Positions 25,618-34,446 of a DNA stretch of 55,788 nt are shown here, one piece after another. This DNA comes from Fidelibacterota bacterium (GTDB taxonomy: Bacteria > Fidelibacterota > UBA2242), in contig DSAS01000024.1 in the NCBI GenBank assembly GCA_011046365.1, positions 1-55,788 on the forward strand. Reading direction: 5' to 3'. Numbering within the stretch: the first letter of the stretch is position 1; each line of letters starts with the position of its first letter. The position numbers were made by a program, and so were the translations under genes. The notes beneath the pieces were generated by a model that did no database searches, had not been told where the DNA came from, and was given only the letters and a program-made list of their open reading frames with translations.

Positions 25618-25754
25618 TGTTGCTCCGTGGTGGTTTCCCTTTGATGGGAATTAATAATATCCTGCCGGACCCGCCGAAAATGGAGAAAGAAGAGGATCGC
25701 AATGATTAAGAAAAGTAAAAAAAGATTGATCTTGGCGTTCGGTTTGGGTCTCAT
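25614..25754 (-). CDS. 46-residue single-span membrane protein
   Basis: A short open frame, ATG at 25754-25752 and TGA at 25616-25614, coding for a basic N-terminus (MRPKPNAKI), one membrane helix of about 19 residues (NLFLLFLIIAILFFLHF) and a polar, positively charged C-terminal half. Its stop overlaps the ATG of the isochorismatase-family gene in the ATGA arrangement typical of this genome. A promoter-like pair lies just upstream. No family is recognised. Topology, coupling and promoter make it more likely real than chance. Confidence 0.55.
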   Translation of the reverse strand: MRPKPNAKINLFLLFLIIAILFFLHFRRVRQDIINSHQRETTTEQQ

Positions 25755-25762
25755 CTTTTAGA

Positions 25763-25790
25763 ATATTAACTCTTTTTCCTATAATTTCAA
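25763..25790 (-). promoter_or_regulatory. Probable promoter of the small membrane protein/isochorismatase/M24 operon
   Basis: On the - strand TTGAAA (25790-25785) and TAATAT (25768-25763) are separated by 16 bases. Transcription would begin only a few bases before the ATG at 25754, giving a very short or leaderless message. Confidence 0.45.
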
Positions 25791-25868
25791 TAAAAATATG
25801 CCGAAATATTTGATATTCGATCCTTATTTCCTAATTTTCAAATAATTTAATTCACGGGGGATGTCTTA

Positions 25869-27128
25869 ATGAATCAAAAAGTACTGGTTTATTTTAAAAA
25901 GATACCACTGACCGCCTGGATTTTCATTGGCATATTCCTGGGACTTCTGTCGGGTATTTTTCTCGGTCAATCAATTCTACCCCTTGCGACAGTCGTCGGT
26001 GATCTATTTCTGCGCTTATTGAAAATGATCATCGTTCCACTGATTTTCACCTCCATTACATCGGGTGTTTTGGGAATCGGAGATTCTAAAAACCTGGGGC
26101 GGCTCGGTTTAAAAACTATGCTTTACTATATGGCTTCTAGCCTGTTGGCTATTTTAACGGGACTATTTCTTGTCAACTTGATACAGCCGGGGAAAAACGC
26201 CGACATCACCCTCTCCGCAAATCCGGACGCCGATTCTCTGGCAGTCGGCAGCCTACAGGATTTGTTGTACCGCATTATTCCCACCAATCCTATTTCATCT
26301 ATGGTCAACAGCGAAATATTACCGATCATTTTCTTCTGCATTATCCTCGGGATTTTCATTTCCCGCCTGAACGGTTCCTATAAAACACTCCTGACCGATT
26401 TTTTCTACGCTGGTTTTGAGGTCATGATGAATATCACCCATTTTATCATTCTCTTTGCACCGTTGGGAGTTTTTGGTTTGGTTGCCAAAATCACCGCCAC
26501 CACCGGTCTGGAGATTTTCCAATCCCTGGGGCTCTATTTCATTACCGTCGTCATCGGTTTGCTTTGGCACTATTCGATCAACCTGCCACTGATGATTATC
26601 ATTTTGGCGAAGGAGAATCCATTAACTCACCTGAAAAATATGAGTGTGGCTTTGTTAACCGCTTTTACAACCTCATCCAGCTCGGCGACGCTTCCGCTGA
26701 CCATGGAGTGTGCCGAGAAGAAGGCTGGCATTTCCAATAAAATATCAAGTTTTGTTCTACCACTCGGCGCAACGGTCAATATGGATGGAACGGCTCTTTA
26801 CGAATGTGTGGCGGCGATGTTCATCGCCCAGGTCTATGGAATCGAGCTGAGCATCACCGCCCAGTTTACTGTCGTTGTCACGGCGCTGCTCGCCTCTATC
26901 GGAGCTGCCGGTATTCCAATGGCAGGGCTGGTTATGATGTCCATTGTCCTGAAAGCGGTCGGTCTGCCGCTGGAGGGCATCGGAATGATACTGGCGGTTG
27001 ATCGGATACTGGATATGCTGCGCACCTCAACCAACGTCTGGAGCGACAGCTGCGGTACATTAATCATTGCCAAATCTGAAAAAGAGTTGGCAAAGCCCGG
27101 CAAAGACGAAAAAAGGATTTTTGAATAG
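25869..27128 (+). CDS. Dicarboxylate/amino acid:cation symporter (DAACS family)
   Basis: A 419-residue secondary transporter of the glutamate/C4-dicarboxylate family (GltP/DctA/GltPh fold) that takes up acidic amino acids or dicarboxylates with Na+ or H+. About eight helices and two re-entrant loops are suggested. Diagnostic motifs: the serine-rich TTSSSSATLPLTM hairpin, LGATVNMDGTALY (ion and substrate site), the second hairpin around SIGAAGIPMAGL, and DRILDMLRTSTNVWSD. A GGGGG tract at 25856-25860 lies 8 bases before the ATG. It stands alone, divergent from the M24 operon. Glutamate versus dicarboxylate preference is not assigned. Confidence 0.93.
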   Translation: MNQKVLVYFKKIPLTAWIFIGIFLGLLSGIFLGQSILPLATVVGDLFLRLLKMIIVPLIFTSITSGVLGIGDSKNLGRLGLKTMLYYMASSLLAILTGLFLVNLIQPGKNADITLSANPDADSLAVGSLQDLLYRIIPTNPISSMVNSEILPIIFFCIILGIFISRLNGSYKTLLTDFFYAGFEVMMNITHFIILFAPLGVFGLVAKITATTGLEIFQSLGLYFITVVIGLLWHYSINLPLMIIILAKENPLTHLKNMSVALLTAFTTSSSSATLPLTMECAEKKAGISNKISSFVLPLGATVNMDGTALYECVAAMFIAQVYGIELSITAQFTVVVTALLASIGAAGIPMAGLVMMSIVLKAVGLPLEGIGMILAVDRILDMLRTSTNVWSDSCGTLIIAKSEKELAKPGKDEKRIFE

Positions 27129-27157
27129 TTGACATTCATGAAAATAAATATTATAAT
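27129..27157 (+). promoter_or_regulatory. Perfect consensus promoter of the 59-residue membrane protein gene
   Basis: TTGACA at 27129-27134 and TATAAT at 27152-27157 with a 17-base spacer, starting directly after the transporter's stop codon. Expected start near 27164, about 38 bases before the small gene's ATG. Confidence 0.85.
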
Positions 27158-27201
27158 AGTAATGTGTGAAAATCATTAACCAAAAACATTAAGGAGGGGT
27201 T

Positions 27202-27381
27202 ATGAAAACATGGATTCTTGTCGCACTTTTAGCCGGTTTGGTTGCGCTCTTACTGGGAATTATCACTCAACTCTCGGGTGGAGCGATTATTATTTCGGCG
27301 GCGGGCTGGAATAATTTCTCACAAACTCTCATTCTGATCGCCATCGGACTCGGCGTTCTGGAATACTTCAACAAGAAGTAA
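27202..27381 (+). CDS. 59-residue two-span membrane protein
   Basis: The ATG at 27202 is preceded by AAGGAGGGG (27191-27199), one of the best ribosome sites in the window, and the frame ends with TAA at 27379-27381. The product has two hydrophobic segments (about 4-22 and 41-54) joined by a Gly/Ser/Ala-rich stretch with GWNNFSQ, and ends EYFNKK. It is framed by its own consensus promoter and a 12-bp perfect hairpin terminator, so it should be made as a single-gene, well-expressed transcript. No family is recognised. It could be a small holin-like or envelope-stress peptide; that is speculation. Confidence 0.8.
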   Translation: MKTWILVALLAGLVALLLGIITQLSGGAIIISAAGWNNFSQTLILIAIGLGVLEYFNKK

Positions 27382-27401
27382 ATTACGACTTCCCTGACTT
27401 T

Positions 27402-27435
27402 ACGGACAGATAATCTCGGTTATCTGTCCGTTTTT
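27402..27435 (+). terminator. Rho-independent terminator reaching into the 3' end of yjbQ
   Basis: ACGGACAGATAA (27402-27413) and TTATCTGTCCGT (27420-27431) are a perfect 12-bp stem with a 6-base loop, followed on the + strand by TTTTT. The right arm contains the last codons and stop of yjbQ (which reads the other way). On the - strand the hairpin is followed by AAAG, so it terminates only rightward transcription. Confidence 0.88.
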
Positions 27436-27821
27436 ATTAATGATACCCATACTTTGCGGGTGCGGGGTCCGTCAAATTCACAGAAGTAGACCCCCTGCCA
27501 GGTTCCCAGTCGCAGAGAACCGTTGTGGATTATAATCTGGGCGGAGTTTCCTACCAGTGACGATTTAATATGCGCATCAGAATTACCCTCGATATGTCGG
27601 TAATTTTCCCGGGTCGGGATCAAGGTACTTAATTTTCGTAAAATATCTTCTGTCACGTCGGGGTCGGCATTTTCGTTAATGGTGATGGCGGCAGTGGTGT
27701 GCGGGCAATAGACCGTGCAGAGTCCCGCCTCAACTTCACTTTCTTGAACCAGAGCCCGTACCCGATCAGTTATATCTACAAACTCATTCCGGCTGGATGT
27801 TTTGACAATGAATTCGTGCAT
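27420..27821 (-). CDS. yjbQ: YjbQ/UPF0047 family protein
   Basis: A 133-residue cytoplasmic protein of the YjbQ family, for some of whose members a weak (secondary) thiamine-phosphate synthase activity has been reported. Conserved features: PHTTAAITINENADPDV (about 45-61), a HIKSSLVGNS stretch near residue 84 and LGTWQGVYFCEFDGPR (about 107-122) with the expected His and Asp/Glu residues. GGAGG at 27831-27827 is 5 bases from the ATG. It follows the exported-protein gene by 15 bases. Its last four codons are also one arm of the opposing terminator. Confidence 0.92.
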   Translation of the reverse strand: MHEFIVKTSSRNEFVDITDRVRALVQESEVEAGLCTVYCPHTTAAITINENADPDVTEDILRKLSTLIPTRENYRHIEGNSDAHIKSSLVGNSAQIIIHNGSLRLGTWQGVYFCEFDGPRTRKVWVSLIKTDR

Positions 27822-27836
27822 TATATCCTCCGCTGA

Positions 27837-29099
27837 TTACGTTTTCTGCTCCTTTTTCCGGGCTGACGGAAAAAGCACATTGTTGAGAATCAAGCGGTAA
27901 CCGGGAGAATTCTTGTGCAGTTCGAGCCTGGTGGGCGGATCACCAACATAGTGCCGGTAATCTTCCGGATCGTGACCACCCAGGAAGGTAAATGTCCCGC
28001 GCCCGTAATTGCCATGAATATATTTCACCTGTTCGCCATCCACTACTTCGCCCATAACGACCACCGTCTTTTTGATTTTTTCCCGCCGATAACCGGTTGT
28101 TTGTCCCATAAAACCCTTGATAATCCCCACATGGTTCTGTGTCAGCATCGTCGGTACCGGATCATATTTTGCCGAAAATTCAAACAGCGTAAAATAATCC
28201 GCCTCCGCTCCGGGCGTCACCGCCTGAAAACTGGGCGGGTAATCAATATCGGAATATTCGTAGATCATCGGATCTGGATATAACGTAAAATTTTCAAACG
28301 CCAGCGTTTTTTCAAAATCCAATTTCGCCTGAGCGTTCGGGTCTACCGGATCGCCATCGAATACCGAAGCCACGATATCCACACCTTCTGCCGCCAAGGC
28401 AATGTCCAGAGCATCCGTTGCCGAACACATTGCAAAGAGGAAACCGCCCTGCCCGACATATTCTTTGATTTTGCGAGCAACTGCTTTCTTTTCTTCTGAA
28501 ACTTTCTCAAAACCCAATTGACGCGCCGTTTTCTCAAATTCCTGCTGCTGTTCCTGGTACCAGGCTTGGTGGCGGTAGTTTGCATAAAATTTTCCGTATT
28601 GCCCGGTAAAGTCCTCATGGTGCAGGTGCAGCCAGTCGTACTCCTTTAATCGCCCTTCCATCACTTCAACGTCCCAGATAACGTCATAATCAATCTCGCC
28701 GTAGGTCAATGCCAGCGTCACGGCATCGTCCCAGGGCTGCATATTCGGCGGTGAATAGACGGCGATTTTCGCCGCCTTTTCCAGGAGTGCGATGTCCATA
28801 TTGCTTTCTTCAATCACGGAATATATTTCCAGCAATTCTGCCGCAGAAACCGTTTCGAATTTAACACCCCTGAGACGCAGCTCTTTCTCGATACCACTAT
28901 AGTGATCCATTAAAAACGAACCGCCCCGATAGTTAAGTAACCATTCAACCCTGATATCCTGTTTAAGGACCCAGTATACGATCCCGTAGGCTTTCAGATG
29001 ATCTGTCTGCGTTAAATCCATGGGAATCAGCAATTTCTGAGCCGTTAACGGGGCTGTTCCCAGAATTATCAATAGTATGAGCAGATATTTTTTGATCAT
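27837..29099 (-). CDS. Exported protein of unknown function in DUF4159/DUF4175 operon
   Basis: A 420-residue protein with a clear signal peptide (cleavage likely after LTAQ near residue 21). The mature part is a soluble alpha/beta protein. GGFLFAMCSATDALD near residue 230 puts a Cys after a beta strand in a nucleophile-elbow-like setting reminiscent of class I glutamine amidotransferase or ThuA-like folds, and GTFTFLGGHDPEDYRHYVGD near the end looks conserved. Similar exported FCB proteins have, as far as I recall, been labelled 'asparagine synthetase B', but none of the AsnB domains is visible here and I do not use that name. It is the last gene of the four-gene envelope operon starting at 35135. 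Confidence 0.65.
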   Translation of the reverse strand: MIKKYLLILLIILGTAPLTAQKLLIPMDLTQTDHLKAYGIVYWVLKQDIRVEWLLNYRGGSFLMDHYSGIEKELRLRGVKFETVSAAELLEIYSVIEESNMDIALLEKAAKIAVYSPPNMQPWDDAVTLALTYGEIDYDVIWDVEVMEGRLKEYDWLHLHHEDFTGQYGKFYANYRHQAWYQEQQQEFEKTARQLGFEKVSEEKKAVARKIKEYVGQGGFLFAMCSATDALDIALAAEGVDIVASVFDGDPVDPNAQAKLDFEKTLAFENFTLYPDPMIYEYSDIDYPPSFQAVTPGAEADYFTLFEFSAKYDPVPTMLTQNHVGIIKGFMGQTTGYRREKIKKTVVVMGEVVDGEQVKYIHGNYGRGTFTFLGGHDPEDYRHYVGDPPTRLELHKNSPGYRLILNNVLFPSARKKEQKT

Positions 29100-29105
29100 A
29101 ATCCG

Positions 29106-31073
29106 TTATAACTCCTGTTGAATGTGCATTTCAGTCTGCATATTGCGTAATCTTTTCCTGACAATGTCGGTCATAAAGGAATTTGGATGTTCCTGTAACA
29201 AACGATGGTACCAATGGGCGGCATATTCCCGATCACCGTCCCGATAATCGGCGATTTCTGCCATCATGAACAGGGCATCATCGGCAAATTGATTTTCTTC
29301 CTTGAGAATCTGATTAAGCACTGTTGCAGCTCTTTCCCGGTTGCGGAAAAAGAGCTCGATCTGCAATAACCGATATTGCGCCGGCAACGCGACATTCGTA
29401 TTCTCTGCATTCTCGGTCAGGTATATCAAAATCTCCCGGGCTTCGGACAATTTACTCTGGCGAATCAGCCGTTCGCTGTTCAGGAATTCCCGCCCAAGTC
29501 GGCGGTCGTCATCACTACGGCTGTTTAAAAATTGTTCGCTAAAATTACGAAATTCCAGGGCGTCGTTAAACAGCGGATCGGCGACCCCTACCATGCCCAT
29601 CAACTCGTTTGCATAGACTAAAGCAGAATCCACTTCACCGCGATAAAACCAGGACAGAATGTGCCGTAACATCAGGGCTTTTTCAACGTCCGTACCCTGG
29701 AATTTTGACCGGCTCAGACGGATATATTCCACCGCCTTCTCCAGGTCTCCCCGGGCAATCATCAGATCAGCCCGGCGAACAATACAGCGGGACCGGATAT
29801 CCGCATCCCCGCCGGCTTTCAGCGCGTCGTCATAGAGCCGGGCAGCGCCGTCAATATCATGCAGAACCCGATAACGCAATTCAGCCAGCCGATAAAGCGC
29901 TCTGGCGGTATATGCTGATTTCGGCAGGGTGACAAGCACCGAATCGTAGATCGAAAAGGCTTTCCTGATATAAAAATCATCGGCGTCAATGCCGTAAACA
30001 TATTCCGGTACAAAAAAGAAATTGTCACGGTAAAAATAGTCAAAGGGTGAATAGGACTGCTCCGCCAGCATTTCCCGTTCAAAAGCGTCCGCCAGCCCCA
30101 GCAGTGCCTGAGGCACGACGTTCCGGAATTCCGGCTCCCGGATAATGGTCGTATACAGCTGCTCCGCCAGGGTAAATTCACCGACATTCAGCAAATCGCC
30201 CGCTAAATCCAGTACCGCATCACCCCGATTGTTGCCCAGTGCTTCAACCATTAAAATCTGCTCAACGGCGGCTGTGTAATTTTTATATCGGAACAGCAAA
30301 TCAGCCCGAAGCCGGTATAGCTCTTTGACCTCCGGTGATGACTCGATTTCCTGCCGAATCAGCGAATCAATCCGGACAAACAAACTGCTGTCCGCCGGAA
30401 AGCGCAGAATCTGGTCGCTTACATACTGGTAATTGCGCGGTTGCTGTCTGCCGTAGTTCAGGTATTCACAGGCACTCCTGACATATTCACCACGTGCCCT
30501 GAAAAAATTTGCCAGCTCTACGGCAAAAAGGGTCTCTTTTTGGTAATAATCCCGCGCCGTTTGAATGACCTTCTCAGCCCGATCGTAGTCCTGCAGCATT
30601 AACAGACCGTTAAATAGCTGGCGGGTGTAATTCTGGGAATAATTCGACTCCTTCCAGCGTCGCTGCCAATGCTGTTCCGCCTTGAGTGTATCGCCTTGCA
30701 GAAAATAGAGCTTGCCCAGGTCAATCTGGGCACCTTCGTCGCGCGGCTGATGGGCTAAATAGGCAGTTATCACCCGCTCCAGTTCGGAATAATCCTTTTG
30801 CCTGAAAAGCAGATAACTGTAGCGCGCATAATAATTTCCGTTTTGCGGCTCCTGTTCGAACAGCTCCCGGTAGAGACCGATAGCCCGGTCAATTACTCCC
30901 TGGCGTTCATACTGAAGTGCCAATCTGTATTTCGAATCCCGTTCCCGCTTCAGAATTTCCGGGGATTTCCAGCTGCTTTGCGCTAAACTCGTAATCTGTC
31001 CCAGCAGCAGGATTGCAGTAATTATGATAATTATCCGACCGGAGCGTCGTTTGTTACTATTCATTGGTTTCAC
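29106..31073 (-). CDS. Exported tetratricopeptide-repeat protein
   Basis: A 655-residue protein with a signal peptide (about 10-32, hydrophobic IIIIITAILLLGQ) followed by helical repeats over nearly the entire length. TPR-type patterns are seen at about 45-140 (AIGLYRELFEQEPQNGNYYARYSYLLF), 380-480 and near the C-terminus (AHWYHRLLQEHPNSF). It probably acts as a periplasmic scaffold. The second Met (residue 4) is an alternative start. It overlaps the DUF4175 gene by 17 bases and precedes the unknown exported protein by 6, so the four genes form one unit. Confidence 0.8.
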   Translation of the reverse strand: MKPMNSNKRRSGRIIIIITAILLLGQITSLAQSSWKSPEILKRERDSKYRLALQYERQGVIDRAIGLYRELFEQEPQNGNYYARYSYLLFRQKDYSELERVITAYLAHQPRDEGAQIDLGKLYFLQGDTLKAEQHWQRRWKESNYSQNYTRQLFNGLLMLQDYDRAEKVIQTARDYYQKETLFAVELANFFRARGEYVRSACEYLNYGRQQPRNYQYVSDQILRFPADSSLFVRIDSLIRQEIESSPEVKELYRLRADLLFRYKNYTAAVEQILMVEALGNNRGDAVLDLAGDLLNVGEFTLAEQLYTTIIREPEFRNVVPQALLGLADAFEREMLAEQSYSPFDYFYRDNFFFVPEYVYGIDADDFYIRKAFSIYDSVLVTLPKSAYTARALYRLAELRYRVLHDIDGAARLYDDALKAGGDADIRSRCIVRRADLMIARGDLEKAVEYIRLSRSKFQGTDVEKALMLRHILSWFYRGEVDSALVYANELMGMVGVADPLFNDALEFRNFSEQFLNSRSDDDRRLGREFLNSERLIRQSKLSEAREILIYLTENAENTNVALPAQYRLLQIELFFRNRERAATVLNQILKEENQFADDALFMMAEIADYRDGDREYAAHWYHRLLQEHPNSFMTDIVRKRLRNMQTEMHIQQEL

Positions 31074-34000
31074 TCGATATTAATTCAAAATATTTCCGGA
31101 TCAACTCCTCATACTCCCGGGTATAGCCCTCTTTCATAGCCTGCTCCAGATTTTGTCTGAGAACAGTCTGCCGCTCCCCCAGATCGGCGGGCAATTGCCC
31201 CGGCGATTCCCGATAAATATCTTCTCCGGTGATACTCTTGCGTTCTTTTTTAAAATCCTGAGTTCGCAATGATTTCTGGGCATCCAGCAGACGGGACAGA
31301 ATCCGCTGCTGGCGTTCAAGGGTTTTGCGGAGCACCCGGTTCTGCTGCAAATCTTTGATCACCTCATCCATATCTTTGGCAACGCCACCCAGATCACCAG
31401 TTTGCTCCGAACTTTCGCTGATCTCATTTTGCAGCTCTTCCAGAGACTTGCGCAGTTGCTGCTGGCGGGCAGCCAACCGTTGCAGCGCCTGTCGGCGCCC
31501 TTCGCCGCCACTCATACCCAACAGCTGGGTTTCATCATTAATTCCCTGCTGCTGTCCAGCCATATTCTCCAGTTGCTTCAGATACTGTTCAAAGCCCGAT
31601 GCCGAGCCGCTTTGCTGGAGTTCGTTCATGGAGTTGATCAGGTTCAGTGCGGCACTGTTCAGAGCGGCTACCGAACTGTTTGCGGCGCTGGCGGCGGCGT
31701 GAGTATTACGCTCTTCCATCTGCCGGATCGCTTCATTCATTCCGGCAGCCGCCTGCCCGAATCCTTTACCGGCTTTGGAAGACAGACCAAAAGTCTTATT
31801 GGATAATTCAATCAGATCATTGATAACCGACGACAGATTTTGCCGGATTTGCTGTTGCCGGACTGCCACATCCATCAATTGCTCGCTCTGGCGCGGCGTA
31901 TTTCTTATCATCTGGCTGATTTTTTCCTGGCTTTGGGACACTTGCATGGTTTTATAAATCACCTCCCGAAAACCACTCATCAGCTCTTCCATCTGTCCGG
32001 AGTTGAAATCGGTCTGAAACTGGCGCATTTTTTCCAGGTATTCCTGCAGCCGCTGCTGCGCCGTTTGCGAATGTTTGCCCGCCCGGTTTTTTTCACTGTT
32101 CTGCAGCGCTTTGCGGGTCTGATTCATTTGACTTTTAACGTCGGAATTTTCAAAATCCTGTTTATGCGCCGCCAGCTCGCGGGACGGCATCAGCGGAAAA
32201 TCCTGCATATTCTGGCTGGTTCGCTCCATCACATCCAGCAGAACATCCGTATCGCGCTCAACCGTTTTCTCCTCCTGCGCCAGCTGACCCATTTTGGCTT
32301 TTTCGGTTTCAGCGGTGCGTTCAATTTCCTGGCTGATATTATCCTGGCGATTCACCAAATCCTCCAGACGACGGACAATCTCATCCACCGCCTGCTCGAT
32401 TTTCACCCGCTCCAGCAGTTGCAGCATCCGATCAATCTCTTCTGAAAATTGCTCGCGGTTCGTGCGAAACTGATTCAAGGCGTCCTGTATCTCTTTGCGA
32501 TCCATTTTTTCCAGGGCTTGCTGGAGTTTTTCCATCGCCGCCCGCAGTTCAGGTGTCATAATATCCTGAAAAGACTGTTGCAGCTTGGCATACTTTTCCA
32601 GGGTCTCCTCATCAAACAGATTGTTTTCCCGGCTTTCTTCAATCATTTGATCCAGCTGCTCAGATATTTGGGACAGCTTTTCTGCGGCTTTTTCAGTACG
32701 TTGGATTTCCGTTGTCAGCTGCTTTTTTTGCTCCCAGTTAAGATCAGGATTCTTTAAAAGTTCCCAGGATATTTGTTCGAGAACCTGCTCGGCGTTCTGC
32801 AGTTCCCGCAGCAGTTCTTCGCTCTGCTCCACGACATTGTCTTGCTGCTCGTAGAACCCGCTGAAGAGGTCATTCAACGAAGGAAAACGTGCCCGGAGTG
32901 TTCGGGAAGTGGCAGATTTGGGTCCGTTGATGGGGTCATTATCGTAAGCGATCACTTGAAACTCGATCAGGTCTTCCGGCGACAATTGCATATTTTTTAC
33001 CGACCAGGTGTAATACAACTCCTGGAGCGTCAGTCTCCGGTTTTTAAGTGGAAATTCAAGCGAATCCGACTGCGTCTGATCGGGTGCATATTTTTTTATC
33101 AAGCGGTATCGAATCAACACTTTTGAAAAGCCGTAATCATCACCGATCCGGATACCCAGCGGAATCTCCATTGCCTCATTCAACTCAAGGTCCGCATCCG
33201 GTGATATCAGCTGGCAGATGGGATAGGAATCCGGAATAATTCTAATCGAGTAATTCAATGGATCCAGATTCCGAACTCCATTTTGATCAAATATCAATAT
33301 CTTAAACTCATCGGTATTGGTAACAGTCAGATTGCCGGTGGCGGAATTATCGGCTACTCTCAGTTTCAGCTGATTTCCCGATTTCAGTTCCAGCCGGGCG
33401 CTCTGCAGCGGTTTGCTGGCAATCGCCGCGAGCCCCAACCTGGTTCCCGGCAAAACCATCAGTTCCAAATTGTTGGATTCCTGAATTTCCGTCGGCAAGC
33501 CGGTGTATTCCGGCGGATCAATCTGGATCTTAACCGCCAGTAATGTCGGTCGGTCTGTGACCCGAATTGTGTCGCAGCCGCTGCTGATTCGCTGCCAGGG
33601 TCTGAAAATCGAGCGATTTTCCACAAAGGCTTCATAAAAAACCGTATTGCGAACAGCGCCCAGATGCAGCCTGATCCTGCCGGAATCGTCGGGAGTGATT
33701 TTCGTTTCAGTAACATAATCCTGATAATTCTCACGAAATGTGATCTGTTCGGGATACCTGCCTGTGCATTGAAAAACAACCACTGTCGTATCACCCCCGA
33801 ATACCTCCAAGGAGCCGGTCAGAGATTGAATTTCAAAGGGTAGTGGAATTTCAAAAGACTGGCGGGGCTGCAGCAGACGCCGAAGGGATTGCTGATAATA
33901 GTCTGAATTGAATCCCCCAATAGCGGCGAGGATTACCAGTACAACACCGCATTGAATCAGCGATTTTCGCAACTTCTTCCGGGGGATGATCTCTGTAAAG

Positions 34001-34446
34001 TTATAATTCCCAATGTCCCCAGCCACTGTTTGTACCGAATAATCCGCCAACTCCAGCGAAAAGCCCGAATCCCGTTGCTGGCTCATTTCATAGAGCTGTA
34101 AACCGTTCAGCAGGCGGTCACCTAAACCAGGAAAATGATTACCCAGCATCCGGGCGAGTTTCAGATTAGAAAATGACGCCATCTGGTTGGTCCGGACCAG
34201 GAGTGCCAGGATAATTGGTATTAGAAAAAAAATAATCAGAAAACCGCTGGAAAACCGCAAAATACTCAGTCGTACCGGTGAATCAAAATAGCGAAAGCCT
34301 TCAACCGTGGCAATGATGAATCCAAGTCCTACTACCAGCATCAGCGCCCGTACGAAGCCATTTAAAAGAATAAAACCACTCCACCTCCTGCGCAGAGCAT
34401 CCAGTCTGGCTTCGATAATCTTAATATTTTGACCGGAATAATTCAT
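31057..34446 (-). CDS. DUF4175-type membrane protein with long Gln/Glu-rich coiled coil
   Basis: A large 1129-residue membrane protein. Two hydrophobic helices near the N-terminus (about 24-50 and 63-85) and a third at about 160-178 are followed by a beta-rich extracytoplasmic region (about 190-510, repeated strands such as PPEYTGLPTEIQ) and then a very long helical region to the end, rich in Gln, Glu, Leu and Arg (for example LEQISWELLKN and MGQLAQEEKTVERD). This matches the DUF4175 architecture, whose function is not known. It overlaps the DUF4159 gene by 4 bases and the TPR gene by 17. Confidence 0.8.
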   Translation of the reverse strand: MNYSGQNIKIIEARLDALRRRWSGFILLNGFVRALMLVVGLGFIIATVEGFRYFDSPVRLSILRFSSGFLIIFFLIPIILALLVRTNQMASFSNLKLARMLGNHFPGLGDRLLNGLQLYEMSQQRDSGFSLELADYSVQTVAGDIGNYNFTEIIPRKKLRKSLIQCGVVLVILAAIGGFNSDYYQQSLRRLLQPRQSFEIPLPFEIQSLTGSLEVFGGDTTVVVFQCTGRYPEQITFRENYQDYVTETKITPDDSGRIRLHLGAVRNTVFYEAFVENRSIFRPWQRISSGCDTIRVTDRPTLLAVKIQIDPPEYTGLPTEIQESNNLELMVLPGTRLGLAAIASKPLQSARLELKSGNQLKLRVADNSATGNLTVTNTDEFKILIFDQNGVRNLDPLNYSIRIIPDSYPICQLISPDADLELNEAMEIPLGIRIGDDYGFSKVLIRYRLIKKYAPDQTQSDSLEFPLKNRRLTLQELYYTWSVKNMQLSPEDLIEFQVIAYDNDPINGPKSATSRTLRARFPSLNDLFSGFYEQQDNVVEQSEELLRELQNAEQVLEQISWELLKNPDLNWEQKKQLTTEIQRTEKAAEKLSQISEQLDQMIEESRENNLFDEETLEKYAKLQQSFQDIMTPELRAAMEKLQQALEKMDRKEIQDALNQFRTNREQFSEEIDRMLQLLERVKIEQAVDEIVRRLEDLVNRQDNISQEIERTAETEKAKMGQLAQEEKTVERDTDVLLDVMERTSQNMQDFPLMPSRELAAHKQDFENSDVKSQMNQTRKALQNSEKNRAGKHSQTAQQRLQEYLEKMRQFQTDFNSGQMEELMSGFREVIYKTMQVSQSQEKISQMIRNTPRQSEQLMDVAVRQQQIRQNLSSVINDLIELSNKTFGLSSKAGKGFGQAAAGMNEAIRQMEERNTHAAASAANSSVAALNSAALNLINSMNELQQSGSASGFEQYLKQLENMAGQQQGINDETQLLGMSGGEGRRQALQRLAARQQQLRKSLEELQNEISESSEQTGDLGGVAKDMDEVIKDLQQNRVLRKTLERQQRILSRLLDAQKSLRTQDFKKERKSITGEDIYRESPGQLPADLGERQTVLRQNLEQAMKEGYTREYEELIRKYFELISSETNE

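Noticed and set aside
27837..29099. Naming this gene asparagine synthetase B
   Set aside because: No AsnB glutaminase or synthetase motifs are visible and the protein has a signal peptide.
31325..32757. Several + strand open frames of 100-200 codons opposite the DUF4175 gene
   Set aside because: They are antisense to a Gln/Glu-rich coiled coil, whose codons leave long open frames on the other strand; no protein-like motif in them.
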